Source: Ryuthela nishihirai (Eukaryota > Arthropoda > Arachnida > Araneae > Heptathelidae). From it: a stretch of 64,000 bases of DNA. Shown piece by piece: positions 44,224 to 54,368 of this stretch. The stretch lies in NCBI GenBank assembly GCA_038380435.1, contig JAWZYU010000025.1:31782707-31846706 (forward strand). The letters are read 5' to 3'. Position numbers and translations under genes: made by a program. Below the pieces are notes generated by a model. The model was given only the letters and a program-made list of their open reading frames with translations. It made no database searches and was not told the DNA's origin. Numbering within the stretch: the stretch's first letter is position 1; every line of letters begins with the position of its first letter.

Positions 44224-44450
44224 TCACTGTAGTCCCCGAAAGCCTCCCGTCAAGGCCATCCAGCGTGTCCTTTAACGTGTACAGTTTTGTATCTCAGAGA
44301 TTGTTATACCCTCTTTGAATTTCCGTCTCTCTTTCAAGGCGAGGGGCGGGGTGGCTTAGTCGGTAGCGCGCCAGGCTCGTAATCTGTAGTTCCCAAGTTC
44401 GAGTCCCAGCTGGGTCAGCGTTGGTGACCCAGCTGTCTGGTGTCTCGGGT
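44224..44450. repeat. Patchwork of SINE1 and Tigger pieces
   Basis: 44231-44280 is a reverse SINE1 piece (AGCCTCCCGTCAAGGCCATC). 44305-44422 repeats the Tigger/SINE1 junction of 43076-43195 (TACCCTCTTTGAATTTCCGT, then the SINE head). ACAGTTTTGTATCTCAGAGA occurs at both 44280 and 44454, bounding the inserted patch. Confidence 0.75.
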
Positions 44451-44565
44451 GACTACAGTTTTGTATCTCAGAGATTATTACTTCCTTTTCATAAAACCAT
44501 GTAATCACCTACTACTTGGAATAAAACATTCTTTTCTCTAGTTTCCTACAACATCACAGAACCCT

Positions 44566-44960
44566 TTGGGGCGGGGTGGCTCAGTCGGTAGCGTGCCAGG
44601 CTCATATCCTGCAGTTCCCAGGTTCGAGTCCCAGCTAGGTCAGCGTTGAGACTTATCTCCGCAAAACTCCTCTTCCTGCCCATGATCAATAGGGGACACC
44701 GATGGGCTTGGAAAGGCCGCCGTCCGTCGAATGAGACGTTAAGCCATGGTTCATTGCGAGGGAGAGCCATACCCTGTACACGTTAAAGGACACGCTGGAT
44801 GGCCTTGACGGGAGGCTACCATCTGTCTTCCAACAGCTGTTCTAGTGGGTCCCCTCCCCCAGCCTTCTTTGAGCCTTCGGGGCCCATGTGACTGGCCATT
44901 TAGCCCATGGTGTGCAAAAAAAGTGCCGCTCAGAGGTAAAACAACGCAACGCAACTCAAC
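44566..44960 (+). mobile_element. Full-length SINE1 in the Tigger N-terminus
   Basis: Head GGGGCGGGGTGGCTCAGTCG, tail of CAACGCAACTCAACCCAACA repeats. A candidate TSD AACCCT is short. Its anticodon-like loop reads CTCATAT. Confidence 0.9.
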
Positions 44961-45240
44961 CCAACACAACCCTATCCTCTCCGTTTCTTACTCTTCGATC
45001 TATCAGATATTCCTTTATTTCCTCACTTACCGATTTTCTTCTATTTTTGCTTTGATCAGTTTTTTTGTTTGAAGTCTGTTCATCTCGCACCATTCATTAA
45101 TACGTTTCGGATGAAGGCCAAATTAACGAGCTTCAGCTTCTCCGTTGTTTCCTACGGAGTATCTTACTGTTTTCAGTTGAACTTCTATAGAAAAATTTCG
45201 GTAGGAGATATAATTTCTATTGGAAGGGTAAACAACACCT

Positions 45241-45489
45241 TAATAAACAGCACTTAAAAAAAATGAACGGTGACAGCAATGGTAAACAACGTAAGCAGGG
45301 GATTTCCTTTTGATTTGCACATGTGCAAGGAGACGCGGACGAGGTGATTCCCCATTAATCAACACAGAAAGGACAGGAGATACAATTCAAAATATTAAAG
45401 CAAGAAGGGAAGGAAACAGATAGGTTTAGAAAAAAATTAATAAGCAATCCTTACACTCAACAGAATACAGGTAACCCCCGTTTAACGCA
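45241..45489. other. No recognised feature
   Basis: Flank of the Tigger pseudogene; it may include the element's 5' end, but no partner repeat is visible. Confidence 0.35.
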
Positions 45490-45932
45490 GGGGCGGTGGT
45501 GGCTCAGTCGGTAGGCGCCAAGCTCGTAATCTGCAGTTCCGAGATTCGAGTCCCAGCTGGGTTAGCATTGAGATTTATCTCCGCAAAATTCCCGCCCTGC
45601 CCACGGTCAGTAGGGAACACCGATGGGCTTGGAAAGGCCGCCGTCCGTCGGATGGGACGTTAAGCCTTGGCCCCGTGTGCGGGAGAGCCATACCCTGTGC
45701 ACGTTAAAGAACACGCTGGATGGCCTTGACGGGAGACTACCGTCTGTCTCCCAACAGCTGTTCCAGTCCAGAGAAGGTTGGGGGTCTCCTCCCCCAACCT
45801 TCTCTGAACTCCCTCAACTTCCTTCGGGGTCGTTGTGACCCCGAAGGCTCAGAGAAAGTCCTTGTTTCAGGGTCCATGTTAGCCCATGGTGTGCAAAAAG
45901 TGCCGCTCAGAGGTAAAAACAACCCAACCCTT
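45490..45932 (+). mobile_element. SINE1 with internal inverted rearrangement
   Basis: Normal from head to CAACAGCTGTTCCAGT, then AGAGAAGGTTGGGGGTCTCC and CCCCCAACCTTCTCTGAACT form a hairpin, followed by a second inverted pair around CTTCGGGGTCGTTGTGACCCCGAAG. Tail normal. Confidence 0.87.
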
Positions 45933-46944
45933 TGAGGGTAGAAGGCTGGGCATCAAAAGATTGAAACTAAATTATTTTTGCTGAAAACGTTCATTTTAAC
46001 ACAAAGAAAAAAAAATGTATTAAAAAGATCAATAAGATATTCAAAAACCAAGGAACCCCCCCCCCCCACCTCCTTTAAAAAAACAAATTCGTTTAATGCG
46101 GATCTCCCCGGAATACATCTGCCTCGTTACGCGAGGACATAAAAATTTTCTCTTCAAGATGAATTCTTAAATGTCTCAAAATTCGTCGAAAAGTTAAATA
46201 GCGAAGTGTGCATTTAAATGTGTTTACGTTCTACAAGCAAAAAGCCAATCCAAGGATGGGCCATGGGGTCATTTTCTCTGAATTCAAAGTATAAAACTGT
46301 AAATTCTAAAAAGCAAGCTAACTAATGGCAGATGATTTAAAGATGCAATAAATTATTCGTGGTTTTAAATCTCATTCTGTTATATTAATAAGTTTCTGTT
46401 TTATTTATATATATTCAATAACTGTTTTTAGGGATTACAGAACAAATACATTTGAAAAATGAGTTTTAGAAAGAAGGAATTCAGATCTTTATATCCAGTG
46501 ACACTTTTCCAATAAATTAGTTTTTTTTTTTCAAATTATATATCTTCCAAGTTAGCTTGCTGTTCGCAAAGCATGCAAGTGTCTAAAATGCATTTACTTT
46601 TTGTGTTTCATTTTTGAGATAAAGTTTTATGACTGGCGATGGTATTTTTAAATGTTTGGCGTTTCAATAATTTTTTGATTACAGAACGAATACTATTGAG
46701 TTTTAGATATATGAAATTCAGATCTTTATCCGCAGTAGCATTTATCCATAAAATGCGTAGTGTAAAATTTACATATCTTCCAAGTTAAGCTTCCTGTTGG
46801 GTGAACCATGCAAGAGTCTTAAATGCTTTTGAGAATGCAGTTGGCTTTAAGTTGTGTGAATTTCTTTAGTTGAATGTTTCATAATGCTGTCATGAACAGA
46901 GTTTTCAGAGGCTTGAGCAATTTAGCATATGCTTGAACTGGGGA
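45933..46944. other. AT-rich, no gene; C-run
   Basis: A poly-C tract at about 46058. Two loosely similar segments (near 46430-46560 and 46670-46800, sharing ATTACAGAAC.AATAC and ATATCTTCCAAGTTA) suggest an old ~240-bp duplication. Confidence 0.45.
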
Positions 46945-46957
46945 TAGAGTTTGAAGA

Positions 46958-47190
46958 TAAAATAAAAAAAATAAATACCCCCTCAAGCAGCTGCTTGCCA
47001 CAGAGGTCTGACAGGAGCCTGTCAGTTTATATGCCATAGTAGAAGGTCTGAGAGGATGGTAGGACCTCTGCAGAAAAACGACACATACATCCATGCCTTA
47101 CCCGGGACTCGAACCCAGGTCCCTTAGATCAGTACTCGAACCCAGGTCCCTAAGAACAGTAGCCAAGCGTACTAACCACTCGGCCATTGG
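46958..47190 (-). mobile_element. SINE2 part of the composite
   Basis: Full tail and body. The B-box region is duplicated (GAACCCAGGTCCCTTAGATC followed by GAACCCAGGTCCCTAAGAAC), a 36-bp internal repeat. Confidence 0.88.
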
Positions 47191-47244
47191 TAGTTGTAAA
47201 AATATAATAATAGTAAAATTGTAAAAATATAATAGTAGTAAAAA

Positions 47245-47629
47245 ATGCCGCTCAGGGTTACCCCTGAGCGGCATTTTTTTGCACACAATGGGCAAAATGA
47301 CCAGGTCACATGGACCCCGAAGGTTCAGAGAAAGTTGGGGGACGGGACACACTGGAACAGCTGTTGGGAAATAGAGAGTAGCCTCCCGTCAAGGCCATCC
47401 AGCGTGTTCTTTAACATGCACAGGGTATGGCTCTCACGCACACGGACCACGGCTTAACGTCCCATCCGACGGACGGTGGCCTTTCCATGCACATCGGTGT
47501 CCCCTGTTGACCGAGGGCAGGGCAGGGAGTTTTGAGGAGATAAATCTCAACGCTGACCCAGTTGGGACTGGAACCTGGGAACTGCAGATTACGAGCCTGA
47601 TGCACTACGGACTGAGCCACCACCGCCTC
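47245..47629 (-). mobile_element. SINE1 part of the composite
   Basis: Its 3' end carries a short inverted duplication (GCCGCTCAGGGTTACCCCTGAGCGGC) instead of the normal CAACCC tail; the tRNA-like head is at the right. Confidence 0.88.
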
Positions 47630-47642
47630 TAGAGTTTGAAGA

Positions 47643-47927
47643 AGCCTATCCTTTGAGGATAGAAAGCTGGGCAACTTACTTGACATCTCATTGTGCCAAT
47701 GGGTCTGATTCAATGTGCCATTGTGCAAAAAGATTCTGATACCAAGCTAAAAGCCCAAATTTGAAAAGGTAAATGTTTCAGTTTTCTTTCGGGGAAAAAA
47801 AATAAAAACTGTAAGAAAGGAACGAACGAAACTCAAGAGGGAAAAAAACAACGAAGTTCTAGGGGAGAAAAGGAAGCGCATGGGGGAAAACAGAAATTCT
47901 GATGGGAAAATGGAGCTGTAGGGGAAT
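47643..47927. other. No recognised feature
   Basis: CCTTTGAGGATAGAAAGCTG near 47650 resembles CCCTTTGAGGGTAGAAGGCT near 45929, just after another SINE1. Otherwise purine-rich AT sequence. Confidence 0.4.
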
Positions 47928-47939
47928 AGAAGCTCTAGG

Positions 47940-48328
47940 TTGGGTTGTTTTACCTCTGAGCGGCACTTTTTTGCACACCATGGGCTAAATGGCCAGGTCA
48001 CATGGACCCCGAAGGCTCAGAGAAGGTTGGGGGAGGGGACCCACTGGAACAGCTGTTGGGAGACAGATGTTCCAGTGGGTCCTCCCGTCAAGGTCATCTA
48101 GCGTGTTTTTTAACGTGCACAGGGTATGGCTCTCCAGCACACGAAGCCACGACTTAACGTCCCATCCGACGGACGGCGGCCTTCCAAGCCCATCGGTGTC
48201 CCCTACTAACCGTGGGCAGGGTGGGGAGTTTTGCGGAGATAAATCTCAACGCTGACTCAGCTGGAACTCGAACCTGGGAACTACAGATTACGAGCCTGGC
48301 GCGCTACCGACTGAGCCACCCCCGCCCC
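47940..48328 (-). mobile_element. SINE1 with 12-bp TSD
   Basis: Flanked by AGAAGCTCTAGG at 47928-47939 and 48329-48340. The body contains a small inverted insertion, GTTCCAGTGGGTCC at 48069-48082, copying the complement of the nearby GGACCCACTGGAAC. Confidence 0.95.
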
Positions 48329-48435
48329 AGAAGCTCTAGGTGGGAAATGGAAGCTTTAAAGAAAAAAACTGAAGCCTGCAGGGGAAAAAATAAAGTTCTA
48401 GAAAAAGATGCAAAGCATGTGCTTATACTATGGCT

Positions 48436-48638
48436 AAAATAATAAATACCCCTCAAGCAGCTGCTTGCCACAGAGGTCTGACAGAAGCCTGTCAGCTTAT
48501 ATGCCATAGTAGAAGGTCTGAGAGGATGGCAGGACCTCAGCAGAAAAACGAAACATACATCCATGGCTTACCCGGAACTCGAACCCAAGTCCCTTAGATC
48601 AGCAGCCAAGCTCGCTAACCACTCGGCCATGGGACGGG
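48436..48638 (-). mobile_element. SINE2 with 12-bp TSD
   Basis: Flanked by TATACTATGGCT at 48424-48435 and 48639-48650. At 203 bp it gives a clean definition of the SINE2 full length. Confidence 0.95.
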
Positions 48639-48650
48639 TATACTATGGCT

Positions 48651-49048
48651 ATTATGAGAGTTTATCTTTAATTCGAAGAGAAAGCAGACATTAAACATGA
48701 AAATTAAGGACGTAGTTACTTGGGTGAACACACCTTCCCAAAAAGACAAGCGTTAGCGAAATTTATATTTTGATACTAGGTTTCATCATATTGATGGATT
48801 ATGTAAAATGAAAAGATTTATCAACTTTTGCCGTAACCACAAATGTATACAAGTACTATGCAAATCAAATAATTGAAGGTATCACAAAATGTCGGGTGAG
48901 AAGAAGAATCTTTCTAGATTATCAAGCGAAACAATTTCTCAGTTATATCAGCTTGGGGCGATTTTCAAAGTAGATGCTACGTAAAATTTTTTTTTTAGTT
49001 TTATCAGCGTATTGGGTTTGTTTCTTTAAGGACAGATGCTTCCGAAAT
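48651..49048. other. AT-rich, no gene seen
   Basis: No ORF of note or repeat. Confidence 0.4.
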
Positions 49049-49060
49049 CAGTAATCATTG

Positions 49061-49561
49061 GGATGCCCAAGATATATATATATACTGTATATCCTGGGCG
49101 GGGATGGCTCAGTCGGTAGCGCGGCAGGTTCGTAATTTGCAGTTTCCAGGTTCGAGTCCCAGCTGGGCCAGCGTATAGATTTATCTCCACAAAACTCTCG
49201 CCCTACCCACGATAAGTATGGGACACAGATGGGTTTGGAATGGCCGCCGTCCGTCGGATGAGACGTTAAGCCTTGGACCCATGTGCGGGAGAGCACTATC
49301 CTGTGCACGTCCGATGAGCTTGGAAAGGCCACCGTCCGTCGGATGGTACGTTAAACCGTAGCCCCGTGTGCGGGAAAACCATACCCTGTGCACGTTAAAG
49401 AAACGCTGGATGGCCTTGACGGGAGGCTACCATCTGTCTTCAACAGCTGTTCCAGTGTATCCCCTCTTCCAACCTTCTCTGAGCCTTCGGGGTCCTTGTG
49501 ATTTTAGCATTTAGCCCATTGTGTGCGAAAAAGTGCCGCTCAGAGGTAAAACAACCCAACC
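49061..49561 (+). mobile_element. SINE1 with extra 5' sequence and internal duplication
   Basis: Flanked by CAGTAATCATTG at 49049-49060 and 49562-49573. The inserted DNA starts about 36 bp upstream of the tRNA-like head (GGATGCCCAAGATATATATA...) and contains an internal direct duplication of the GGAAAGGCC.CCGTCCGTCG block. Confidence 0.9.
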
Positions 49562-49573
49562 CAGTAATCATTG

Positions 49574-50283
49574 TCGCAGCTTTAAAGTAACCACTTAACT
49601 ATTTCATTTGCGTTCATCATCCTTAATGACTGCTGCCCTTAACTACAGCGGCTTCGTAATCAGCGAGCCAATGAGGTCACTGAACCTTCCGGAAAGGGAA
49701 ATACGTAACTTCCCGGAGCAAGTAAACAGGGAACAAACAGACAGGTTCTCCACTCCGAGTGCTGAGGTGGAGGAGGTTAAGGAGGGTGACGGCATGATGG
49801 ATGGCATTCGGTGTTCAGGTAACAAGAACGAAACGCGGAAATACGCCTAAACCTCAGCTTACATCTAGGTTTTCAGGAGACAAATAACCACTAACTTCCT
49901 GGATTGTCAAGTCAGGAAAATGTTTGGACTGAAGGTATTGAAAAGAGAAAACTAAACTGCGCCGTAATGATACCTTAGTTTATTGGTTACTTCTGTTTTC
50001 GTCTCGGTCCACGCCAATTTGCTTTAGCACGTTCTGTGAATGCAAGAAATGTGCCAGAAGAGTTTCGGTCGCAGATAAGACGCCCACATTCACAGCTTCC
50101 TGTTATGGTTTGCGAAAGAACAAAAAGCTTTAAATAGAGGATGAGAAGTGTAAACAGTTTTATGAATGGAGACATTGTTTCTAAGAAAAGCTTATAATAA
50201 TGATAATTGAAGTTCTAAAGGGGGAAAAAATGGAGCTGTAAGGGGAAAAAGCTACTTTTGGAAAGTGCTTTTTTTTTAACACA
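49574..50283. other. No recognised gene
   Basis: An 80-codon plus-strand frame at 49608-49850 is acidic and lacks any known domain. The remainder is AT-rich. Confidence 0.35.
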
Positions 50284-50693
50284 GTGGTTTGGGTTGTTCA
50301 AAAGCTGCAAAAACTGCACTTTTTTGCACACAATGGGCTAAATGGCCGGGTCACAAGGACCCCAAAGGCTCAGAGAAGGTTAGGAGAGAGGACCCACTGG
50401 AACAGCTGTTGGGAAACAGATGGTAGCCTCCCATCAAGACCATCTAGTGTGTTCTTTAACGCGTTTCTAGTGTGTTCTTTAACGCAGAGGATGGCTCTCC
50501 CGCACACGGAACCACGGCTGAACGTCCCATCCGACGGACGGCGGCTTTTCCAAGCCCATCGGTGCCCCCTAATGACCGAGGGCAGGGCTTGGAGTTTTGC
50601 GGAGATAAATCTCAACGCTGACCCAGCTGGGACTCGAACCTGGGAACTACAAATTATAAGCATGGGTGTGCTATCGACTGAGTCACCCCACCC
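50284..50693 (-). mobile_element. SINE1 with 11-bp TSD
   Basis: Flanked by TTTTTAACACA at 50273-50283 and 50694-50704. An internal direct repeat (TCTAGTGTGTTCTTTAACGC twice, 50442 and 50466) is present. Confidence 0.93.
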
Positions 50694-50769
50694 TTTTTAA
50701 CACAATAGATTGAATAACCTAGTCACAAAAGTTCAGACTTCAGTAGCCAAAGATAACTCACTTACAACT

Positions 50770-51420
50770 CGTAGGATGGAATCTTTGCTCCAGAGATAGA
50801 TGCCTTTTTTTAACGTAAATGGATATACAGGGTGAATCTGAAAAAGTGGGCAAAACTTTACGGGGTGGTAGAACGCAGCTATACGAGCAATATTCGTCAT
50901 AGAATGTATGGTCGGAACGCAAACGGCGAGCCGCTAGGTGGCGTTGGAAATGGTATAAATGGGTCGGTCCTCGCACCCAACGGCATTTCTACCGTGGGAG
51001 GATGGCTGATTATACTAACCACGAAATGGCGGATATGCACTTTTTGAGCAATTTCTTTGAGCATGTACCTCAATTACATTCCTGTTAATAAAATGTTTTC
51101 TGAAGTATCTTCTCTCCTTGTGTTCATTCTTTAAATGTGACAGTGGAAAACTACCTTTTAACTTCTTACCGCTTGCGTTCCGACCATACATTCTATGACG
51201 AATATTGCTCGTATAGCTGCGTTCTACCACCCCGTAAAGTTTTGCCCACTTTTTCAGATTCACCCTGTATATGGCTCTCATGTATACGATGTCACGGCTT
51301 AACTGCCCATCGAAAAGACGGCGGCCGTTCCAAGCTCATATGTTTCCCCCTTTTTCGCCGAGGACAATAGGTTAGCGAAGAGAATCCCGACCCAGGCACA
51401 GTGGAGAGAGAAACTCGACA
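50770..51420 (-). mobile_element. Old SINE1 remnant split by a foldback element
   Basis: Left piece around TTTTTTTAACGTAAATGG (to 50824), right piece ATGGCTCTCATGTATACGAT...GTCACGGCTTAAC from 51272. These are adjacent in the SINE1 consensus, so the foldback element is an insertion. Confidence 0.6.
50825..51271. mobile_element. Foldback element with ~95-bp inverted arms
   Basis: Left arm from ACAGGGTGAATCTGAAAAAG to TATGGTCGGAACGCAA (about 50919); right arm is its complement, about 51174-51271, ending TTCAGATTCACCCTGT. TA-rich target on both sides. The ~250-bp centre has no ORF. The outer ACAGGGTG resembles the mariner-type terminus at 14762 but the rest differs. Confidence 0.87.
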
Positions 51421-51442
51421 ACAGGACCGAACTGAATGAACT

Positions 51443-52215
51443 GGGATGTGGGTTGCTCCGTCGGTAGCGCGCCGGGCTCGAAATCTTCAGTTCCCAGATT
51501 TGAGTCCCACGTGAGATAAATTGAGATTTATCTCCGCTAAATCCTCTCCTTTTCTCGGTCAGAATGGGAACACTGGTGTGCTTGAAAAGCCCGCACGTCG
51601 GATGGGATGTTAAGCCGTGGCTCCATATGCAGCAGAGCCATTGGATTGGTTGTTTTACCTCTGAGCGGCACTTTTTTGCACACCATGGGTTAAATGGCCA
51701 GGTGGACCCCGAAGGCTCAGAGAAGGTTGGAGGAGGGGACCCACTGGAACAGCTGTTGGGAGACAGATGGTAGCCTCCCGTCAAGACCATCCAGCGTGTT
51801 CTTTAACGTGCACAGGGTATGGCTCTCTCCCGCACACGGGGCATGGCTTAACGTCCCATCCAACGGACGGCGGCCTTTTCAAGTCCATCGGTGTTCCCTA
51901 CTGACCGTGGGCAGGGCGGGGAAATTTTGCGGAGATAAATCTCAACGCTGACCCGGCTGGGACTCGAACCTGGGAACTACAGATTACGAGCCTGGCGCGC
52001 TACCGACTGAGCCACCCCCTCCCCTCAGCAGAGCCATACGTTGAGCGATAAAAAATATGCTGGATGGCCTTGACGACAGCTGCCATCTGTGTCCTAACAG
52101 CTGTCCATCGTGTTCTCTTTCTCAACCTTCACTGAGCCTTTCGAGTCCTTGTGTCCTGGACAATTAACCCATTGTGTACAGAAAAGTGGTGCTCAGAGGT
52201 AAAATAAAGCAACCC
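51443..52215 (+). mobile_element. Old SINE1 hosting a younger SINE1
   Basis: Outer element: GGGTTGCTCCGTCGGTAGCG head at left, broken at 51641, resumes at 52026 (CAGCAGAGCCATACG) and ends AGGTAAAATAAAGCAACCCA. Diverged. Confidence 0.87.
51642..52025 (-). mobile_element. SINE1 nested in a SINE1, 12-bp TSD
   Basis: Flanked by CAGCAGAGCCAT at 51630-51641 and 52026-52037. Opposite orientation to its host, so the pair forms a large inverted repeat. Confidence 0.95.
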
Positions 52216-52620
52216 AACTGAATGAACGTATCTCCACCCCACGAAAAGGAAGAACAGATTCAAATATGGGCGGGGAGATTAAAAAAGATAAAATGTCGAA
52301 CTGAGTCATTTATCCAAGGACAACGGTATCTCACGTGTATGCAATTTTGTTTCGGGCGGCAGATATCCAAGTTCGTTCAGGGCGGCTAGCTATTATTATT
52401 TAGAGCAGGAATCCCCAATTTATAGCCCACCAAATACATCAACTATGATGCATTATGAAAGTTATTTAAAACATATTAGCTAATGCAAATACATAAAACC
52501 GCGAATTGTCTAGTGAATTTATTGACTAGTTCTTTTCCAATTATTGTCAATTAACATTTTAGTTTTTTCAACTAAACCACTTCTCCTAAACTTATGGAAA
52601 AATGCAATATTGCATAAACT
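52216..52620. other. No recognised feature
   Basis: AT-rich with ATTTATAGCCCACCAAATAC near 52420. No ORF. Confidence 0.4.
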
Positions 52621-52633
52621 CTTACCTCTGTTA

Positions 52634-53158
52634 GCGCGGGGGTGGCTCAGTCGGTAGCACGCCAGGCTCGTAATCTGCAGTTCCAGGTTCTAAGCCCAGC
52701 TCAGTCAGCGTTGAAATTTATCTCCGTAAAACTCCCCGCCCTGCCCACGGTCAGCAGGGGACACCGATGGGCTTGGATAAGGCCGCCATCCGTCGGATGG
52801 GACGTTAAGCCGTGGCTCCCGTGTGCGGGAGAGCCATACCCTGTGCACGTTAAAGAACACGCGGGATGGCCTTGACGGGAGGCTACCATCTGTCTCCCAA
52901 CAGCTGTTCCAGTGGATCCCCACCCCCAACATTCTCTGAGCCTTCGGGGTCCATATGACCTGGCCATTTAGCCCATGGTGTGCAAAAAAGTGCCGCTCAG
53001 AGGTAAAACAACCCAACCCATGTCTCCCAACAGCTGTTCCAGTGGGTCCCCTCCCCCAACATTCTCTGAGCCTTCGGGGTCCATGTGACCTGGCCATTTA
53101 GCCCATGGTTTTAGCTCTGAGCGGCACTTTTTTTCCGCTCAGAGGTAAAACAACCCAA
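52634..53158 (+). mobile_element. SINE1 with repeated 3' ends
   Basis: Flanked by CTTACCTCTGTTA (52621-52633) and CTTACCTGTGTTA (53159-53171), one mismatch. After a complete SINE1 ending CAACCCAACCC (53019) a second 3' third follows (53020-53110), then a short inverted pair CTCTGAGCGGCACTTTTTTT/CCGCTCAGAG. Confidence 0.9.
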
Positions 53159-53171
53159 CTTACCTGTGTTA

Positions 53172-53532
53172 CAATAACGAAACATTATATCTAATGAACA
53201 ATTTGGTTTCCTATTTACCTTAACTTCATTTCTAAATAATAACTTTCCTATCGATGGCATTTTATGGATTTGGAAAGAGCATTCGATAAATTAAAACGAA
53301 CCTTTCTGATTCTGAGGCTTCTCTATAAAATGATTATTCACGGAACACACGAATTTCGAGCAGGAAACAGTTATTCTCCGTCACAGTCATAGAAATATGT
53401 AATTCTGAATTGTAAAGTCCTGAAAGGGACCAGTAAATCCAGGAGGAAATTATCTTGTGAAATTCCCAGTAATCTATGTCCCATCCATTGTACGGCTGAT
53501 GCAGATGACATCTGTTTCTTTTCTACATACGA
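53172..53532. other. AT-rich, no gene seen
   Basis: No repeat or domain. Confidence 0.4.
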
Positions 53533-53656
53533 GTACAGTCGCTCAAAAAAATATCCGAACACTATCGTTGATTACCGAATTCAGGAAAAATATCTGGCAA
53601 CGATTTTTTTAGAAATTAGTGATCTGGCAACCTTCGTGTCACGTGACACGAAGGGA
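53533..53656. mobile_element. Half of a palindromic foldback element
   Basis: Left arm TACAGTCGCTCAAAAAAATA to the centre TCACGTGACACGAAGG, then abrupt change to unique DNA. Confidence 0.87.
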
Positions 53657-54095
53657 GATTTGTTCACATATATGACTGTGCCGCGTATCGAGTGTCGTAA
53701 AAAGCCTTATTTTATGCTTTGAGTGGAGATAGTAAGAATTATAGAGGAAACAACTCTTTGTAGGAATAGTGATAAGGTGCTAAGTTCTTCTGAAGGTTTA
53801 TTTTCATACCGATGAAGATTTGTGTTGGTTGAATTTAGTTATATAAATTTTTTCATTCAGAACTTTTCCAATAAATTACATTATTTTAGAATAATGGTGC
53901 TAAATATTCTTTTGAATTCACGCTCAGTTTCCATCAGTTGAATTCGTAATAATATGCACAGATTATTGCTCTTTAACAGATGGCGCCACATCGAAAATCC
54001 TACGTTCTGTGGACGCCGATCTCTCTAAACCACCAATGTCCCCTTGTTCCCTTTCTCACCGAGGAGGAGAAAATCTCATTCGAAACAATTGGAAC
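53657..54095. other. No recognised feature
   Basis: AT-rich; AACAGATGGCGCCACATCG at 53978 is the only distinctive word. Confidence 0.4.
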
Positions 54096-54109
54096 TCAAA
54101 CATAGAAAC

Positions 54110-54260
54110 CCGATATTATGAAATCAACCGTCGTCTTTTGGTAGAAAGCACAATGCAAATATCCACGCTCTCTCCAGGATTCTGACCCAAATCCCTCAGC
54201 TCCACAACCAAACACTAAATGCCCAGCAGCTCCGTGAGATGTGCAGCGATCGTTTCTCCA
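54110..54260. repeat. Copy 1 of a duplicated unknown segment
   Basis: About 145 bp (ATTATGAAATCAACCGTCGT ... CAGCGATCGTTTCTC) that recurs at 56526-56672 with about 95 percent identity by eye. Neither copy has a full-length ORF. It may be part of an unidentified retroelement. Confidence 0.75.
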
Positions 54261-54354
54261 AGTGTCTTCCCGGACAACGTGGCGTAAAGAACGGCACGCA
54301 CCACCAACGAAGGAAGCCCCAACATTAATCACATCATTGAGGCCATCGCAGCTC

Positions 54355-54368
54355 GTTGCTATAGCAAC
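54355..54368. promoter_or_regulatory. Candidate X-box (RFX-type) palindrome
   Basis: GTTGCTATAGCAAC is a perfect 14-bp palindrome fitting the RFX X-box pattern (RYYNYY, short spacer, RRNRAC). It lies in a comparatively CpG-containing block (54290-54540). No adjacent gene is visible, so regulatory use is speculative. Confidence 0.25.

Larger units (their letters stand above)
42905..45240 (-). pseudogene. Pogo/Tigger-type transposase, broken by SINEs
   Basis: Read right to left on the minus strand: N-terminal helix-turn-helix (VQLKTVRYSVGNNGEAEAR, then FGLHPKRINEWCE) about 45170-45080; KKLIKAKIEENR...SEEIKEYL about 45060-45000; SINE1; the CENP-B-like piece SSR.LHGFMKRK..SLRYKTV about 44530-44460; further SINE debris; DDE core NVIVMNETSVWFDM (about 43790-43740), GTKSVSVKITGHDKFRVTIML, LLVCDAYRYHMS (about 43540-43515); SINE1; and TDIAVIPEECANNIQTLEVV..NKHFKDKLRD (about 43085-42990). 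Coding parts sum to about 1 kb, near the family's size. The first acidic position reads MNET rather than DET, and the C-terminus fades out by about 42905. Dead. Confidence 0.85.
46958..47629 (-). mobile_element. SINE1-SINE2 composite within a single TSD
   Basis: Outer direct repeats TAGAGTTTGAAGA at 46945-46957 and 47630-47642 bracket, in minus orientation, SINE1 (47629-47245), a ~55-bp A/T linker and SINE2 (47190-46958) ending in its T-rich tail. See findings for the interpretation. Confidence 0.85.

Noticed and set aside
52705..53097. 130-codon minus-strand ORF with internal repeat
   Set aside because: Entirely SINE1, including its duplicated 3' end.
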